Positions 11,762 through 20,557 of a DNA stretch of 64,000 bases are shown here, piece by piece. The stretch is from the NCBI GenBank assembly GCA_020524245.1, contig JAIVLN010000001.1:248001-312000 (forward strand), in the 5' to 3' direction. Position 1 is the stretch's first letter, and each line of letters opens with the position of its first letter. Under the pieces are notes generated by a model that worked only from the letters and a program-made list of their open reading frames with translations, did no database searches and was not told where the DNA came from. The translations under genes and the position numbers were made by a program. The DNA is from Rossellomorea aquimaris. Lineage in GTDB: Bacteria; Bacillota; Bacilli; Bacillales; Fictibacillaceae.

Positions 11762-13929
11762 TATGCCTGACTCACTTTCTTTTTATGAATTTCTTCAGGA
11801 TACTCGATACGAGAGTGGAACATGCCATTCAAAGTTTCACAAATACTGATCGTCACCATCTCGAGTTCCTTCAATGTGATAGAACATTCGTTAAATTGCC
11901 CGTCTTCCAGACGATCGGCAATAATTTTTCGGACTAAGCCTTCAATTTTCACAGGCGTTGGCTTCGGCATCGAGCGTACAGCCGCTTCAACTGCATCAGC
12001 TATGCCGATGATCGCCACTTCCTTCGTTTGCGCTTTAGGTCCAGGGTAACGGAAGTCGCTTTCTTCAATCTGTTTGTCCGATTGTTGCATCGCCTTATGA
12101 TAGAAATATTTTAATAAGGTAGTTCCGTGATGCTGTTCAGCGATGTCGACGATTTCCGTTGGCAGATTGTGTGCTCGAAGCATTTCGGCACCATCATATG
12201 GGTGTGCGATGATGATCGTCTTACTGAGTTGTGGTGATATTTTATCATGCGGATTCTCTATGTTCATCTGGTTTTCAATAAAGAAATGCGGACGTTTCGT
12301 TTTACCAAGGTCATGATAGTATGCCCCTACTCTAGCAAGTAATCCGTTGGCACCGACTGCTTCACAAGCCCCTTCGGCTAGGTTCGCAACGACAACACTA
12401 TGATGGTACGTTCCAGGTGTCTCCATCAGCAATTTCCTTAACAGTGGATGGTTCGGGTTTGACAGTTCAATCAACTTCATAGATGTCAAAATTCCGAACC
12501 CTGCTTCAAAGAATGGCAACAACCCGAGGGTCAGTACCGCAGACAAGAATCCAGACAGAAGCGCAAACCCTACTTGCCATGTAATGATCCAAGGTTCGAA
12601 ATGTCCGTTCGTAAGAGCCAAGATCAATAGCACGACAGAAGCATTGATCAATGCTACATACGTACCTGTCTTCAAGATCTTCGATTTCACATTCCGTTTC
12701 CCAAGAAATACGATTCCAGCAATTGAACTGATCAATATGTAGGTTCCGAACGTAAAATTGAACGGGCTGGTCGTATTCTCGTTAAAAATTAAACTGCCAC
12801 AAATCGCAAAGACGATGCTCGAGATGATCGCCGTCTGTTCATCCATCAGCATCTTGATCATCATAGTTCCGAGAGCAACAGGAATGATGAATGCGACACT
12901 CGGATAATAAATACTAATGAGACTCACAATTTTCATCAAAACGAGGGTTAGAGAAAAGAGTAAAACATAGATGATGATTTGGATGTTCTCTTTTTTCTGT
13001 TCACCAATGAGATCTTTCAAGAAATAGATCAGAAAAGCCGTCATCAGGAGTGTCAAAGTCCCCAGACCGATGTAAGGAAATGGCGATACATCGTCTTTCA
13101 ATAGACCAACTAATTCCAACTTGTAAAGGTCATCACTCGTAATATCCGATCCTCTCTCGACGATGATTTCCCCTTCGCGAATAAACACAGGCTCTACTTC
13201 TTCTATTGCTTTTTCCCTTAATTCCTTAGTCTTTTCCGCATCAAAAGTATAGTTGGACGTAATCGCACTCCTTGTTATTTCAATAAGCGCTGGTTTCAGC
13301 TTTTCAGGAAGGATCGACTCTTCAATTTCAGGATCAACGTCCAATTTCTTCGTACTGATTTGATCCACTGATATGGGTTGATCCATGATGGTATGAATTG
13401 TGCTACCTGCAAGATCTTTTGCAAATGTGATATCCGAAGGCTTTGCATCCAAAAACGTGTTGAGTGATTCGAAAGAGATGTCTTTCGCTATGAATTCCGG
13501 CAGGTCCTCTTTCAAGTCCGCAATCTGTTGTTTTCGGATTTCATCACGTGCTGCTTGGTCATTCTCCGTTTCATCTTTTTTCTGATCCGTCTCTTCTTTC
13601 GTTTGTTCAATTGCAGCAAAGAGCTCTTCGATTTCGACGACTTGATCGATGGCTCTTCCTTTATTCAAAATGTACCGGTCTTCAATTCCCGCGGCAGCTT
13701 CCGCTTCTTTCAACGCGGTTTCTTTCGGATTTTGTATACGAATAGGGGATTGGATGTCTTCTTCAGCGACAGAATTTAGCTTGAGATCGATCCGTTCCGG
13801 AATGACATTGCTCAACATGGTGACGAACATCGCCATGGCAAGCGCAGCATAAAGAAGTATACGGCTAATCTTGCTGTTTTCAATTCGGTTCCACCTGGAT
13901 TTTATATCTTGAATGAGTTTTGGAGACAT
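11761..13929 (-). CDS. pgpH: HD family cyclic-di-AMP phosphodiesterase, PgpH/YqfF type
   Basis: Membrane-bound c-di-AMP hydrolase of the 7TM-HD family. 722 residues: one N-terminal transmembrane helix (about 22-42), a large extracellular domain (about 45-270), seven transmembrane helices (about 275-475), then a cytoplasmic HD domain (about 500-690). The latter carries HHSVVVANL and YYHDLGKTKRPHFF, with the HD pair. It is first in the pgpH-ybeY-dgkA-cdd-era run, preceded by the phoH terminator. c-di-AMP turnover would tie potassium and wall homeostasis to this operon (inference from the family). Confidence 0.95.
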   Translation of the reverse strand: MSPKLIQDIKSRWNRIENSKISRILLYAALAMAMFVTMLSNVIPERIDLKLNSVAEEDIQSPIRIQNPKETALKEAEAAAGIEDRYILNKGRAIDQVVEIEELFAAIEQTKEETDQKKDETENDQAARDEIRKQQIADLKEDLPEFIAKDISFESLNTFLDAKPSDITFAKDLAGSTIHTIMDQPISVDQISTKKLDVDPEIEESILPEKLKPALIEITRSAITSNYTFDAEKTKELREKAIEEVEPVFIREGEIIVERGSDITSDDLYKLELVGLLKDDVSPFPYIGLGTLTLLMTAFLIYFLKDLIGEQKKENIQIIIYVLLFSLTLVLMKIVSLISIYYPSVAFIIPVALGTMMIKMLMDEQTAIISSIVFAICGSLIFNENTTSPFNFTFGTYILISSIAGIVFLGKRNVKSKILKTGTYVALINASVVLLILALTNGHFEPWIITWQVGFALLSGFLSAVLTLGLLPFFEAGFGILTSMKLIELSNPNHPLLRKLLMETPGTYHHSVVVANLAEGACEAVGANGLLARVGAYYHDLGKTKRPHFFIENQMNIENPHDKISPQLSKTIIIAHPYDGAEMLRAHNLPTEIVDIAEQHHGTTLLKYFYHKAMQQSDKQIEESDFRYPGPKAQTKEVAIIGIADAVEAAVRSMPKPTPVKIEGLVRKIIADRLEDGQFNECSITLKELEMVTISICETLNGMFHSRIEYPEEIHKKKVSQA

Positions 13930-14061
13930 TCCAATAACTCCCCTTCCGTTCTACATCTGCCCCTATTCTACCACGGATTTTATCGATTTGGACGAACTTG
14001 GATGAAAATTCTGTAAAAATAATGTCGAAGATGTCATCTCTTTACAGTTCCTTGATTGACC

Positions 14062-14079
14062 TTTTCATTCAGAATGAAA
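14062..14079. repeat. Short perfect inverted repeat upstream of pgpH
   Basis: TTTTCATTC and GAATGAAAA are separated by a single base, between the phoH terminator and pgpH. It could be an operator for pgpH, but no regulator can be named. Confidence 0.4.
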
Positions 14080-14131
14080 AAACTGATCCGCATCGCTCTT
14101 TTCTGTGTAGAAAAGAACGTACAGATCAGCC
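14077..14131 (-). terminator. Rho-independent terminator after phoH
   Basis: Long minus-strand hairpin. CTGATC and TTCTTTTCT pair with AGAAAAGA and GGATCAG, followed by TTTTTT. It lies just past the phoH stop, so pgpH should have its own promoter or depend on readthrough. Confidence 0.75.
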
Positions 14132-14139
14132 TTATTTCA

Positions 14140-15102
14140 TCATTCTTCGTTCACTTCGTAGGCACTGATGATCTTTTGGACGAGTGGATGTCGAACCACA
14201 TCAGATTGTTGCATATGCATGATTCTTACGCCTTGTATATCTTTGAGAATCTTCTGAGCCACGCGTAAACCGGATGCTTTGCCTCGCGGTAAATCTACCT
14301 GTGTAATATCCCCGGTGATAATCATTTTTGATCCGAAGCCTAGTCTCGTCAAAAACATCTTCATCTGCTCAGGAGTGGTATTTTGAGCTTCATCTAGCAG
14401 AACGAATGCTTCATCGAGTGTACGCCCTCTCATATAAGCGAGCGGTGCAATCTCGATCGTACCACGTTCAATTAGCCGTTCAGTGTGTTCTACACCGAAA
14501 AGATCATGTAAAGCGTCATACAGAGGTCTCAAGTAAGGATCGACCTTTTCCTTCAAGTCCCCTGGCAAAAACCCGAGACTTTCGCCTGCCTCTACCGCTG
14601 GACGTGTCAGGATGATCCGCCTTACTTTCCCTTCCTTCATCGCTTTTACGGCCATCACCACAGCTAGGTACGTCTTACCGGTACCTGCCGGACCAATTCC
14701 GAATACGAGATCATTCTTTTTGATGGCATTCACGTAATGACGTTGACCTAACGTCTTTGCACGGATCGGCTTACCTTTGGCGGTACTCGTAATCTCTTCT
14801 TCAAAAAGCTGATCCAATTCGTCTAGAATGCCTTCGTTCGCTAGTTGAATGGCATAAATGACATCCCGATCGGTAATCGTAATTCCTTTTCGGATCAATG
14901 AGAGAAGAGCGTTCAGCACATCTTCGACAAGCTGTGCAGTCTCTTCATCTCCCGTAACTGCGACACCGCCGCCACGAGTGACGATATCTACATCTAACGT
15001 TTGCTCTATCGTTGTCAAATGTGAGTCATTTGGCCCAAAAAGAGCAATTCCTTCTGCAGGATTTTCTATTTGTAGGTTCTTTAGATTCAAGCGTTCAGAC
15101 AA
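14140..15102 (-). CDS. phoH: PhoH family ATPase
   Basis: Cytosolic P-loop ATPase of the PhoH family, related to superfamily I helicases. In several bacteria it is linked to RNA metabolism together with YbeY. 320 residues. An N-terminal KH-like region (to about 110) is followed by Walker A GPAGTGKTYLA (about 137-147) and Walker B LLDEAQN. The start is TTG at 15102, with GGAGGAG eleven bases upstream formed by the last codons of yqfD. That indicates coupling to yqfD. Confidence 0.95.
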   Translation of the reverse strand: MSERLNLKNLQIENPAEGIALFGPNDSHLTTIEQTLDVDIVTRGGGVAVTGDEETAQLVEDVLNALLSLIRKGITITDRDVIYAIQLANEGILDELDQLFEEEITSTAKGKPIRAKTLGQRHYVNAIKKNDLVFGIGPAGTGKTYLAVVMAVKAMKEGKVRRIILTRPAVEAGESLGFLPGDLKEKVDPYLRPLYDALHDLFGVEHTERLIERGTIEIAPLAYMRGRTLDEAFVLLDEAQNTTPEQMKMFLTRLGFGSKMIITGDITQVDLPRGKASGLRVAQKILKDIQGVRIMHMQQSDVVRHPLVQKIISAYEVNEE

Positions 15103-15108
15103 TATGGC

Positions 15109-16290
15109 TCAATCTCCTCCAACTATAGGTTGTTCTTCAGCAATATTCTCAATCACTTTGTAGTACATCGATACGTTTACTTTACCATTGTCAATCGTAT
15201 GGTGCAAAATTTTTCCGCTCTTGATTGACGCGTCTTCTTCAAGGTGACTTTCCATTTCTTCGTCCGCCATTTGCTTGGCGATCTCAACCGCTTTTTTAGC
15301 CGTATATTCCCTGGAGACACTTTCTGATTCATGGATTCCTTTCTTGATGTAGGAGATTGGAAGTTCCCATTTTAACATCCGGAAGTTTTTCACATCTTCC
15401 ATGACTTCAAATTCTTTATATTCCACCTTACCGAATCCCCAAACAGGAACGTTCCAACCAAAAAGGGAGACGAAATGTTTATCATTATGGTTTCCTGTCA
15501 ACGTGTTGAAGGTCGTTTTCAAAGGTACACTCACATCCGTCCGGTACCACACTTCACCGAACACCTTTCCTTTAGCCGCGACCGTTCGTACGTTCTTATC
15601 TTTACCAATGTTTCCGGATACTAATAATTCACCTTTTTGGACGAGTTGATTTCGTTCCACTTTCACCTGACCCTGCTCAACAAACATATTCGTTACAAAC
15701 GCCTTCTTTTTTGCGATCAAGTTTTGCGGACCTAATGACTCGATCTTTTCCGGTAGTTCTTTTTGGACAACTTTAAAATGAAAGGTCGTTCCTTCAAGCG
15801 TGACTCCGATCCAAGTAACCTCGTCCATTTTTTCCGTAGCTAAATACTGTATTTCCCTCGGATCTGGCAGCCGGAAGAGTAGCTTCCCTTTCTTAATCCC
15901 CATCTCATTGATGACTTTCCTTAAATGATGCTCTGTTTTCGGATCAGCTCCCGTCACTTCGATGTTCCACACCATATTCGATAATAGGAAAACAAGAACA
16001 AGGAATATCCCTAAACCTGCCACGAAACCGCTCCGAGAAATCATTCGCTGGACAATGAACGGTGCACCTCGCCTCGTCATCACCTTGAATTTGCAACCCA
16101 TCTGTCTGAGAGGGACCCGGATCTTAAGAGCATCATCCGTATACATATTCAGCACTAAATGTTCTTTTCGGCTCACTTCCCAAATCTGTATGTCATTGTT
16201 TAGGCAATAATTAAGAAATTTCTCAGCATGTTCACCTTCAACAGTGATTTTGACCGTACCGCGAAGATACTTTGTCCAAATTTTCGTCAT
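15109..16290 (-). CDS. yqfD: Sporulation protein YqfD
   Basis: Membrane protein of the YqfD family made in the mother cell during sporulation; in B. subtilis it is controlled by SigE. 393 residues. One transmembrane helix lies at about 85-105 (GLGIFLVLVFLLSNMVW), followed by a long extracytoplasmic region. The frame opens at a GTG at 16314. The RBS GGGAGGGGAG lies inside that extension and points to the ATG at 16290 (MTKIWTK). It directly follows yqfC. Confidence 0.92.
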   Translation of the reverse strand: MTKIWTKYLRGTVKITVEGEHAEKFLNYCLNNDIQIWEVSRKEHLVLNMYTDDALKIRVPLRQMGCKFKVMTRRGAPFIVQRMISRSGFVAGLGIFLVLVFLLSNMVWNIEVTGADPKTEHHLRKVINEMGIKKGKLLFRLPDPREIQYLATEKMDEVTWIGVTLEGTTFHFKVVQKELPEKIESLGPQNLIAKKKAFVTNMFVEQGQVKVERNQLVQKGELLVSGNIGKDKNVRTVAAKGKVFGEVWYRTDVSVPLKTTFNTLTGNHNDKHFVSLFGWNVPVWGFGKVEYKEFEVMEDVKNFRMLKWELPISYIKKGIHESESVSREYTAKKAVEIAKQMADEEMESHLEEDASIKSGKILHHTIDNGKVNVSMYYKVIENIAEEQPIVGGD

Positions 16291-16310
16291 AGTTGCTCCC
16301 CTCCCAAAAA

Positions 16311-16595
16311 TCACGAAATATCTATGTACTTCACATCTAAAATTTTCCCTTCGAGCAATATCTCTTCAGGAAGAATCGTTTTCAGTACGAATTCTTTACC
16401 TGTTATGAGTAGTTCACCTTGCTCTAAAATCAATCGGAGCTCTTCATTGGAGAAGGCTTTCACACCACGATGGTTCTCAATATAGATGTGCAGGTGTCCG
16501 ATCATCGTAATTCTTGGTAGGTCCATGACGACATCTGCTGGTAACTCTAATGTATTCGTCATCCATCTTTTGAATTTTTGTCTCAATCGCGCCAT
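16311..16595 (-). CDS. yqfC: Sporulation protein YqfC
   Basis: 94-residue member of the YqfC/YabP-like sporulation family. It carries the core DLPRITMIGHLHIYIENHRG, then ILPEEILLEGKI at the C-terminus. The true start is the ATG at 16595, preceded by AGGGGG at seven bases; an upstream ATG at 16613 has no RBS. It forms a two-gene unit with yqfD. A SigE-like promoter lies just upstream. Confidence 0.92.
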   Translation of the reverse strand: MARLRQKFKRWMTNTLELPADVVMDLPRITMIGHLHIYIENHRGVKAFSNEELRLILEQGELLITGKEFVLKTILPEEILLEGKILDVKYIDIS

Positions 16596-16616
16596 AAACG
16601 AACCCCCTCTCATCTC

Positions 16617-16646
16617 AATTTATGAAAGAAGGACTTAAACTATCAC
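16617..16646 (-). promoter_or_regulatory. SigE-like promoter of yqfC-yqfD
   Basis: Minus strand: GTGATAGT (-35-like, 16639-16646), 14-nt spacer, CATAAATT (-10-like, 16617-16624). The -10 fits the SigE pattern CATA-N3-T, and the -35 matches 6 of 8 positions of GTCATATT. Consistent with mother-cell control of this pair in B. subtilis. Confidence 0.55.
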
Positions 16647-16667
16647 AATGACTTCCACGGGAATAAA

Positions 16668-16704
16668 AAAAAGCTGTGCACTTTGCGTACACAGCTTTTC
16701 TTAC
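16668..16704 (-). terminator. Rho-independent terminator after yqfB
   Basis: Minus strand AAAAGCTGTG/CACAGCTTTT stem followed by eight T residues, immediately after the yqfB stop. It ends the nfeD-floA-yqfB unit before the sporulation pair. Confidence 0.9.
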
Positions 16705-16709
16705 TTTTC

Positions 16710-17213
16710 TTATCTCCGGTTGAAACGTGAAGCCAGATGATGAGGTTTCCTCGACCGCGGCGGACCGAGGATCTCTGCCCAAATGACTCCCTGGGCGATA
16801 TTGTCTGGATCCGGAATGATTTTGTTTCGTGGTTTATCATTATACTTCGCTTTTCGAGCCTTAGCTGGCTTTCTAACAGGTTCTGCTGGACCTTGGTCAG
16901 TACTTCCCTGGATAGCATCCTGCAACTCCAAACGTCTTGCTTCATACATCTCCTGGAGGTTATTTTCAACCTTTTTGATCCGTTCAGAGCGAGGTCTGTC
17001 CGGTCTACTCGGTCGAACTGGCTCTTCCTTCGGCATCGACATGGTCTCTGCTCTGGATGTGTTCGTTTGCTGCTGATTCGGGCGAGGACGACCTCGTTGT
17101 TGTTCTTCATTATGTTTTTCGATCTGACGTTTGAAAAAGCTGTAAATACCACCGATGATCAAAATCACGAAAAAGATATTTTGCATCAGTAGTTCAATAA
17201 TCGCTTCTAGCAC
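16710..17213 (-). CDS. yqfB: Hypothetical membrane-anchored protein, FloA-operon member (YqfB position)
   Basis: 167 residues, function unknown. One N-terminal transmembrane helix (about 10-27, IFFVILIIGGIYSFF). A long polar low-complexity region rich in R, P, Q and E follows (about 30-90). Near the C-terminus is WAEILGPPRSRKPH, which looks like the conserved part. Start GTG shares one base with the floA stop (TAGTG); GGGGGAGG eight bases upstream is a good RBS. Its place third after nfeD and floA corresponds to B. subtilis yqfB, so a role at membrane microdomains is an inference from context only. Confidence 0.7.
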   Translation of the reverse strand: MLEAIIELLMQNIFFVILIIGGIYSFFKRQIEKHNEEQQRGRPRPNQQQTNTSRAETMSMPKEEPVRPSRPDRPRSERIKKVENNLQEMYEARRLELQDAIQGSTDQGPAEPVRKPAKARKAKYNDKPRNKIIPDPDNIAQGVIWAEILGPPRSRKPHHLASRFNRR

Positions 17214-18220
17214 TAGTAAGTGCCTCCCCCTGAAGAGTCATCCTCATCTTTAGGGTCAGTCGCCTTGCCAATCGAACCTCTCATGTCTGTGTCCGCTTTG
17301 ACGTTGTTATAGTTCATGTAATCCATAACACCGATGTTACCAGAACGCAAAGCTTCTGCCATCGCCATTGGTACTTCTGCTTCCGCTTCCACAACTTTCG
17401 CACGCATTTCTTCGACGCGGGCTTTCATTTCTTGCTCTTGAGCTACGGCCATTGCACGACGCTCTTCGGCTTTCGCTTGAGCGATGTTCTTATCCGCTTC
17501 CGCTTGTTCTGTTTGAAGCTCGGCACCGATGTTCTTACCGATATCAACATCGGCAATATCAATCGAGAGAATTTCAAAAGCGGTACCTGCATCCAGTCCT
17601 TTGGTCAGGACCGTTTGAGAAATCAAGTCTGGATTTTCTAGCACTTTCTTATGATTGTCTGAAGAACCGATCGTCGATACGATACCCTCACCAACACGAG
17701 CGATGACGGTATCTTCACCAGCACCCCCGACAAGTCGTTCGATGTTCGCACGAACTGTGATACGTGCTTTTGCTTTTACTTCGATTCCATCCATCGCAAC
17801 ACCGGCAATGAATGGTGTTTCAATAACTTTAGGGTTAACACTCATTTGAACAGCTTCAAGAACGTCACGTCCAGCCAAGTCAATAGCTGCACAACGCTCG
17901 AAGCTCAATTCGATGTTTGCACGGTGAGCCGCAATCAATGCGTTGACGACGCGGTCTACATTACCACCTGCTAGGTAGTGACTCTCAAGTTGGTTCGTGC
18001 TCAATTCAAGTCCTGCTTTTACCGCTTTGATTAATGGGTTAATGACACGTGATGGAATAACACGTCTCAACCGCATTCCGATAAGTGTAAAAATACTGAC
18101 ACGCACACCAGCTGCAAGCGCTGAAATCCAAAGCGCAACTGGTACAAATGTGAATAATACTGCAAGGGCGATGACGATTGCCCCGATTAATATGACCATG
18201 AATAATACATTTTGATCCAT
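17213..18220 (-). CDS. floA: Flotillin-like protein FloA
   Basis: Scaffold of functional membrane microdomains. 335 residues. A hydrophobic N-terminal segment (about 5-45) inserts into the membrane. A PHB-like domain follows (about 60-215), then a coiled-coil rich in A, E and K (about 225-290, [20 protein letters not shown]). A glycine/aspartate-rich tail ends the protein. AAGGGGG lies upstream of the ATG. It lies 16 nt after nfeD and overlaps yqfB by one base, the standard nfeD-floA-yqfB operon. Confidence 0.96.
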   Translation of the reverse strand: MDQNVLFMVILIGAIVIALAVLFTFVPVALWISALAAGVRVSIFTLIGMRLRRVIPSRVINPLIKAVKAGLELSTNQLESHYLAGGNVDRVVNALIAAHRANIELSFERCAAIDLAGRDVLEAVQMSVNPKVIETPFIAGVAMDGIEVKAKARITVRANIERLVGGAGEDTVIARVGEGIVSTIGSSDNHKKVLENPDLISQTVLTKGLDAGTAFEILSIDIADVDIGKNIGAELQTEQAEADKNIAQAKAEERRAMAVAQEQEMKARVEEMRAKVVEAEAEVPMAMAEALRSGNIGVMDYMNYNNVKADTDMRGSIGKATDPKDEDDSSGGGTY

Positions 18221-18236
18221 ATGGATATTTACCCCC

Positions 18237-19577
18237 TTAATTTTCTTCTTCTTTTATTTCTCGAACGACTATACGAGAACCTTCTGTTTTGACGATTTTT
18301 ATCGGTCGACTGCTCCCGATATAGTTTCCTTCTGTCACGACATCATATCTTTCTTCTCCAATAATTGCTGTTCCTGAAGGTCTCAATGGCGTCAAAGTCG
18401 TCCCTGTCTGCCCGACCAATTCAGATTTTGTGACACTTGAAATATAGCCTTTTTCATTAGAGGTGGAATCAAATAATATGATTTTCTTTAATGGGCCGTT
18501 GTATCCAAAATATTTCAGGAATAAGATCGATACAATGATCGTCGCCACTATTGCAATCAAGATGGAAAACAAGATGTTAGCAATCGATCCTCCTGCTAGG
18601 ACGATACCAATCAACACGGCTAATATTCCTCCTATCCCGAGTATACCTCCCGGGACGAATACCTCCGCTATGATCATCCCGATTCCAAGAACGAACAGGA
18701 TGAGCGATTCCCAGCCTGCAAGGCCCGCGATCATATGCCCGAAAAAGAAGAGCAACAATGAGCTGAGACCAAGAATGCCCGGTATTCCGAAACCTGGAGA
18801 ATAAAGTTCGAGCACGAGTCCGATACTTCCAATCGAAAGTAAGATTGGGACGACGACAGGATGTGTAACATATCGTGCAATCGTTTCAGCAAAAGAAACT
18901 TCGATGTTTCGGATTTCTGCATCAGGCAGTTCCAAATAGTCGAGCAAGTCATTACGACTATTGATGATCGCTTCGGCATATCCGACCTTTTTGGCCTGGG
19001 AAGCATCCAACGTAAGAAGTTCCCCTTTTCCAACGCCTAAATCTTCTAGAACGATATCCTCATCCGCCATCGCCAAGGCATACTTCGGATCTCGGTTATG
19101 TAGTTCTGCCGAAGCTCTCATATCCGCAAGCCATGCTGATTCGGCTTTTTTCCCAGCTGTGTTCCCTTGTTGGTCAATGACAGCTGCTGCACCCATTGTC
19201 GTGGATGGCTTCATCACGATTTGGTCCGCATTCAAAGCAATGTATGCACCTGCAGAGAGCGCATGCTTCGTCACATAGGCAATGATTGGAACATCTGACT
19301 CACGCATGATTTTAGCAATGTTGTTGGCCGCCTGTACGAGGCCTCCTGGTGTATTTATTTCAAGAACCAGGTAATCAGCTCCGTTATCTTCAGCGGTTTC
19401 AATCGATCGCTCAAGGAATTTCTCCAGTCCACGTTCCACGGCATCTTCAACCGGGGCAAAATAAACGACCCCTTTTCCTTCAGCCGCTTTCGAAGGACTG
19501 ATCGATACAGATAAGAGAGGAACTAGTATTAATAGTAGGTAGAAAGTGATTTTTATTGATTTCTTTAATTTCTTCAT
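18237..19577 (-). CDS. yqeZ: NfeD family membrane protein with ClpP-class protease domain (YqeZ)
   Basis: Long-form NfeD protein that accompanies flotillins. 446 residues: N-terminal signal/anchor (about 10-30), a ClpP-class serine protease-like domain (about 38-230) with the nucleophile context [10 protein letters not shown], several transmembrane helices (about 240-370) and a C-terminal OB-fold NfeD domain (about 385-440). The ATG at 19577 (MKKLKKS) was chosen over a GTG three codons upstream because AAGGGGGTG overlaps that GTG. A SigW-like promoter precedes it. Confidence 0.93.
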   Translation of the reverse strand: MKKLKKSIKITFYLLLILVPLLSVSISPSKAAEGKGVVYFAPVEDAVERGLEKFLERSIETAEDNGADYLVLEINTPGGLVQAANNIAKIMRESDVPIIAYVTKHALSAGAYIALNADQIVMKPSTTMGAAAVIDQQGNTAGKKAESAWLADMRASAELHNRDPKYALAMADEDIVLEDLGVGKGELLTLDASQAKKVGYAEAIINSRNDLLDYLELPDAEIRNIEVSFAETIARYVTHPVVVPILLSIGSIGLVLELYSPGFGIPGILGLSSLLLFFFGHMIAGLAGWESLILFVLGIGMIIAEVFVPGGILGIGGILAVLIGIVLAGGSIANILFSILIAIVATIIVSILFLKYFGYNGPLKKIILFDSTSNEKGYISSVTKSELVGQTGTTLTPLRPSGTAIIGEERYDVVTEGNYIGSSRPIKIVKTEGSRIVVREIKEEEN

Positions 19578-19610
19578 AATACCCACCCCCTTTATGAACT
19601 TACTACTCTC

Positions 19611-19637
19611 TACGGATAACTATACAGATAGGTTTCA
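19611..19637 (-). promoter_or_regulatory. SigW-like (ECF) promoter of yqeZ-floA-yqfB
   Basis: Minus strand TGAAAC (19632-19637), 17-nt spacer, CGTA (19611-19614). This is the ECF sigma-W pattern TGAAAC-N16-CGTA with one extra spacer base. The orthologous operon in B. subtilis belongs to the SigW regulon, which supports the call. Confidence 0.7.
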
Positions 19638-19713
19638 CTCTTTTGAAGGGAAAATACTCGGACAAGGATGATTGTTATGATTAGATAAGCCGTTAAGCAG
19701 GGCTTTGATATTA

Positions 19714-19746
19714 AAAAAACGCCTTGCATTGTGCAAGGCGTTTCAT
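19714..19746 (-). terminator. Rho-independent terminator after yqeY
   Basis: Ten-base perfect stem ACGCCTTGCA/TGCAAGGCGT with a three-base loop. On the minus strand it is followed by a run of seven T. It ends the rpsU-yqeY transcript. Confidence 0.93.
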
Positions 19747-19755
19747 TATGAATAT

Positions 19756-20199
19756 TTACGATAAGTTCTGTTGAACTAAACGGTTCACGAGACCTCCATC
19801 AGCCTTACCTTTTACTTTCGGCATGATGGCTCCCATCACTTTCCCCATATCTTGTTTTGAAGTAGCACCAACTTGCTGGATCGTCTCCTTTACAATCTGG
19901 TCGACTTCTTCCTCAGATAATTGTTCCGGGAGATACTCTTGAAGTATTTCAATCTCTTGACGTAAGTTTTCGACTAGATCATCACGACCAGCTTTGTCGA
20001 ATTCCTGGAGGGAGTCTTTCCGCTGTTTAACTTCACGTGAAAGAACCGTCAATTCCTCTTCTTCGTTCAATTCGTGTCCTAACTTGATCGACTCGTTCTG
20101 AAGAGAGGCCTTCACCATACGAATGACCGTCAGTCGTTGTTTGTCTTTGTTTCTCATCGCTTGTTTCATATCCTGATTCAAACGGTCAAGAAGACTCAA
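19756..20199 (-). CDS. yqeY: GatB/YqeY domain-containing protein
   Basis: 147-residue helical protein of the YqeY family, homologous to the tRNA-binding tail of GatB. It may interact with tRNA, but its cellular role is not settled. [14 protein letters not shown] and the C-terminal [21 protein letters not shown] are the conserved stretches. The start is TTG at 20199 with AGAGAGGGTG upstream. It sits 15 nt after rpsU, the usual rpsU-yqeY pair. Confidence 0.95.
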   Translation of the reverse strand: MSLLDRLNQDMKQAMRNKDKQRLTVIRMVKASLQNESIKLGHELNEEEELTVLSREVKQRKDSLQEFDKAGRDDLVENLRQEIEILQEYLPEQLSEEEVDQIVKETIQQVGATSKQDMGKVMGAIMPKVKGKADGGLVNRLVQQNLS

Positions 20200-20214
20200 T
20201 TAGAACACCCTCTC

Positions 20215-20391
20215 TTAGTACTTACGCTTACGAGCAGCTTCAGACTTCTTCTTACGCTTGACGCTAGGCTTTTCGTAATGCTTACGCTTACGTACCTCTG
20301 CCAATGTTCCTTCTTTAGAAACGTTGCGCTTGAAACGACGAAGTGCATCTTCTATAGATTCGTTCTTACGAACACTAGTTCTAATGGACAT
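20215..20391 (-). CDS. rpsU: 30S ribosomal protein S21
   Basis: Small-subunit ribosomal protein S21, 58 residues, very basic C-terminus ([14 protein letters not shown]). The reading frame is open 32 codons upstream. The start [12 protein letters not shown] at 20391 is set by GGAGGGAAATAT directly before the ATG and by family length. First gene of rpsU-yqeY with its own strong promoter. Confidence 0.98.
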   Translation of the reverse strand: MSIRTSVRKNESIEDALRRFKRNVSKEGTLAEVRKRKHYEKPSVKRKKKSEAARKRKY

Positions 20392-20457
20392 ATATTTCCC
20401 TCCCTCCAAGCTCCTTTCAAAAAATATAGAAAAGGAGCGAAAACCATATCTTAAAAC

Positions 20458-20487
20458 ATTATAATATATGCCACTTTTTTTCGTCAA
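20458..20487 (-). promoter_or_regulatory. Sigma-A promoter of rpsU
   Basis: Minus strand TTGACG (20482-20487), 18-nt spacer, TATAAT (20458-20463). Strong consensus match, about 67 nt upstream of the rpsU start. Confidence 0.85.
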
Positions 20488-20557
20488 CTTTATTCGGGGA
20501 ATTATTTCGTCATGTCCAAAACATCTCGTCCATAAAATAGACTAGGTGGTGATGACG

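Noticed and set aside
16291-16314. Upstream GTG start of yqfD
   Set aside because: The Shine-Dalgarno sequence lies inside this extension, so translation must start downstream at 16290.
20392-20487. Long N-terminal extension of S21
   Set aside because: It covers the rpsU promoter and RBS and is absent from the S21 family.
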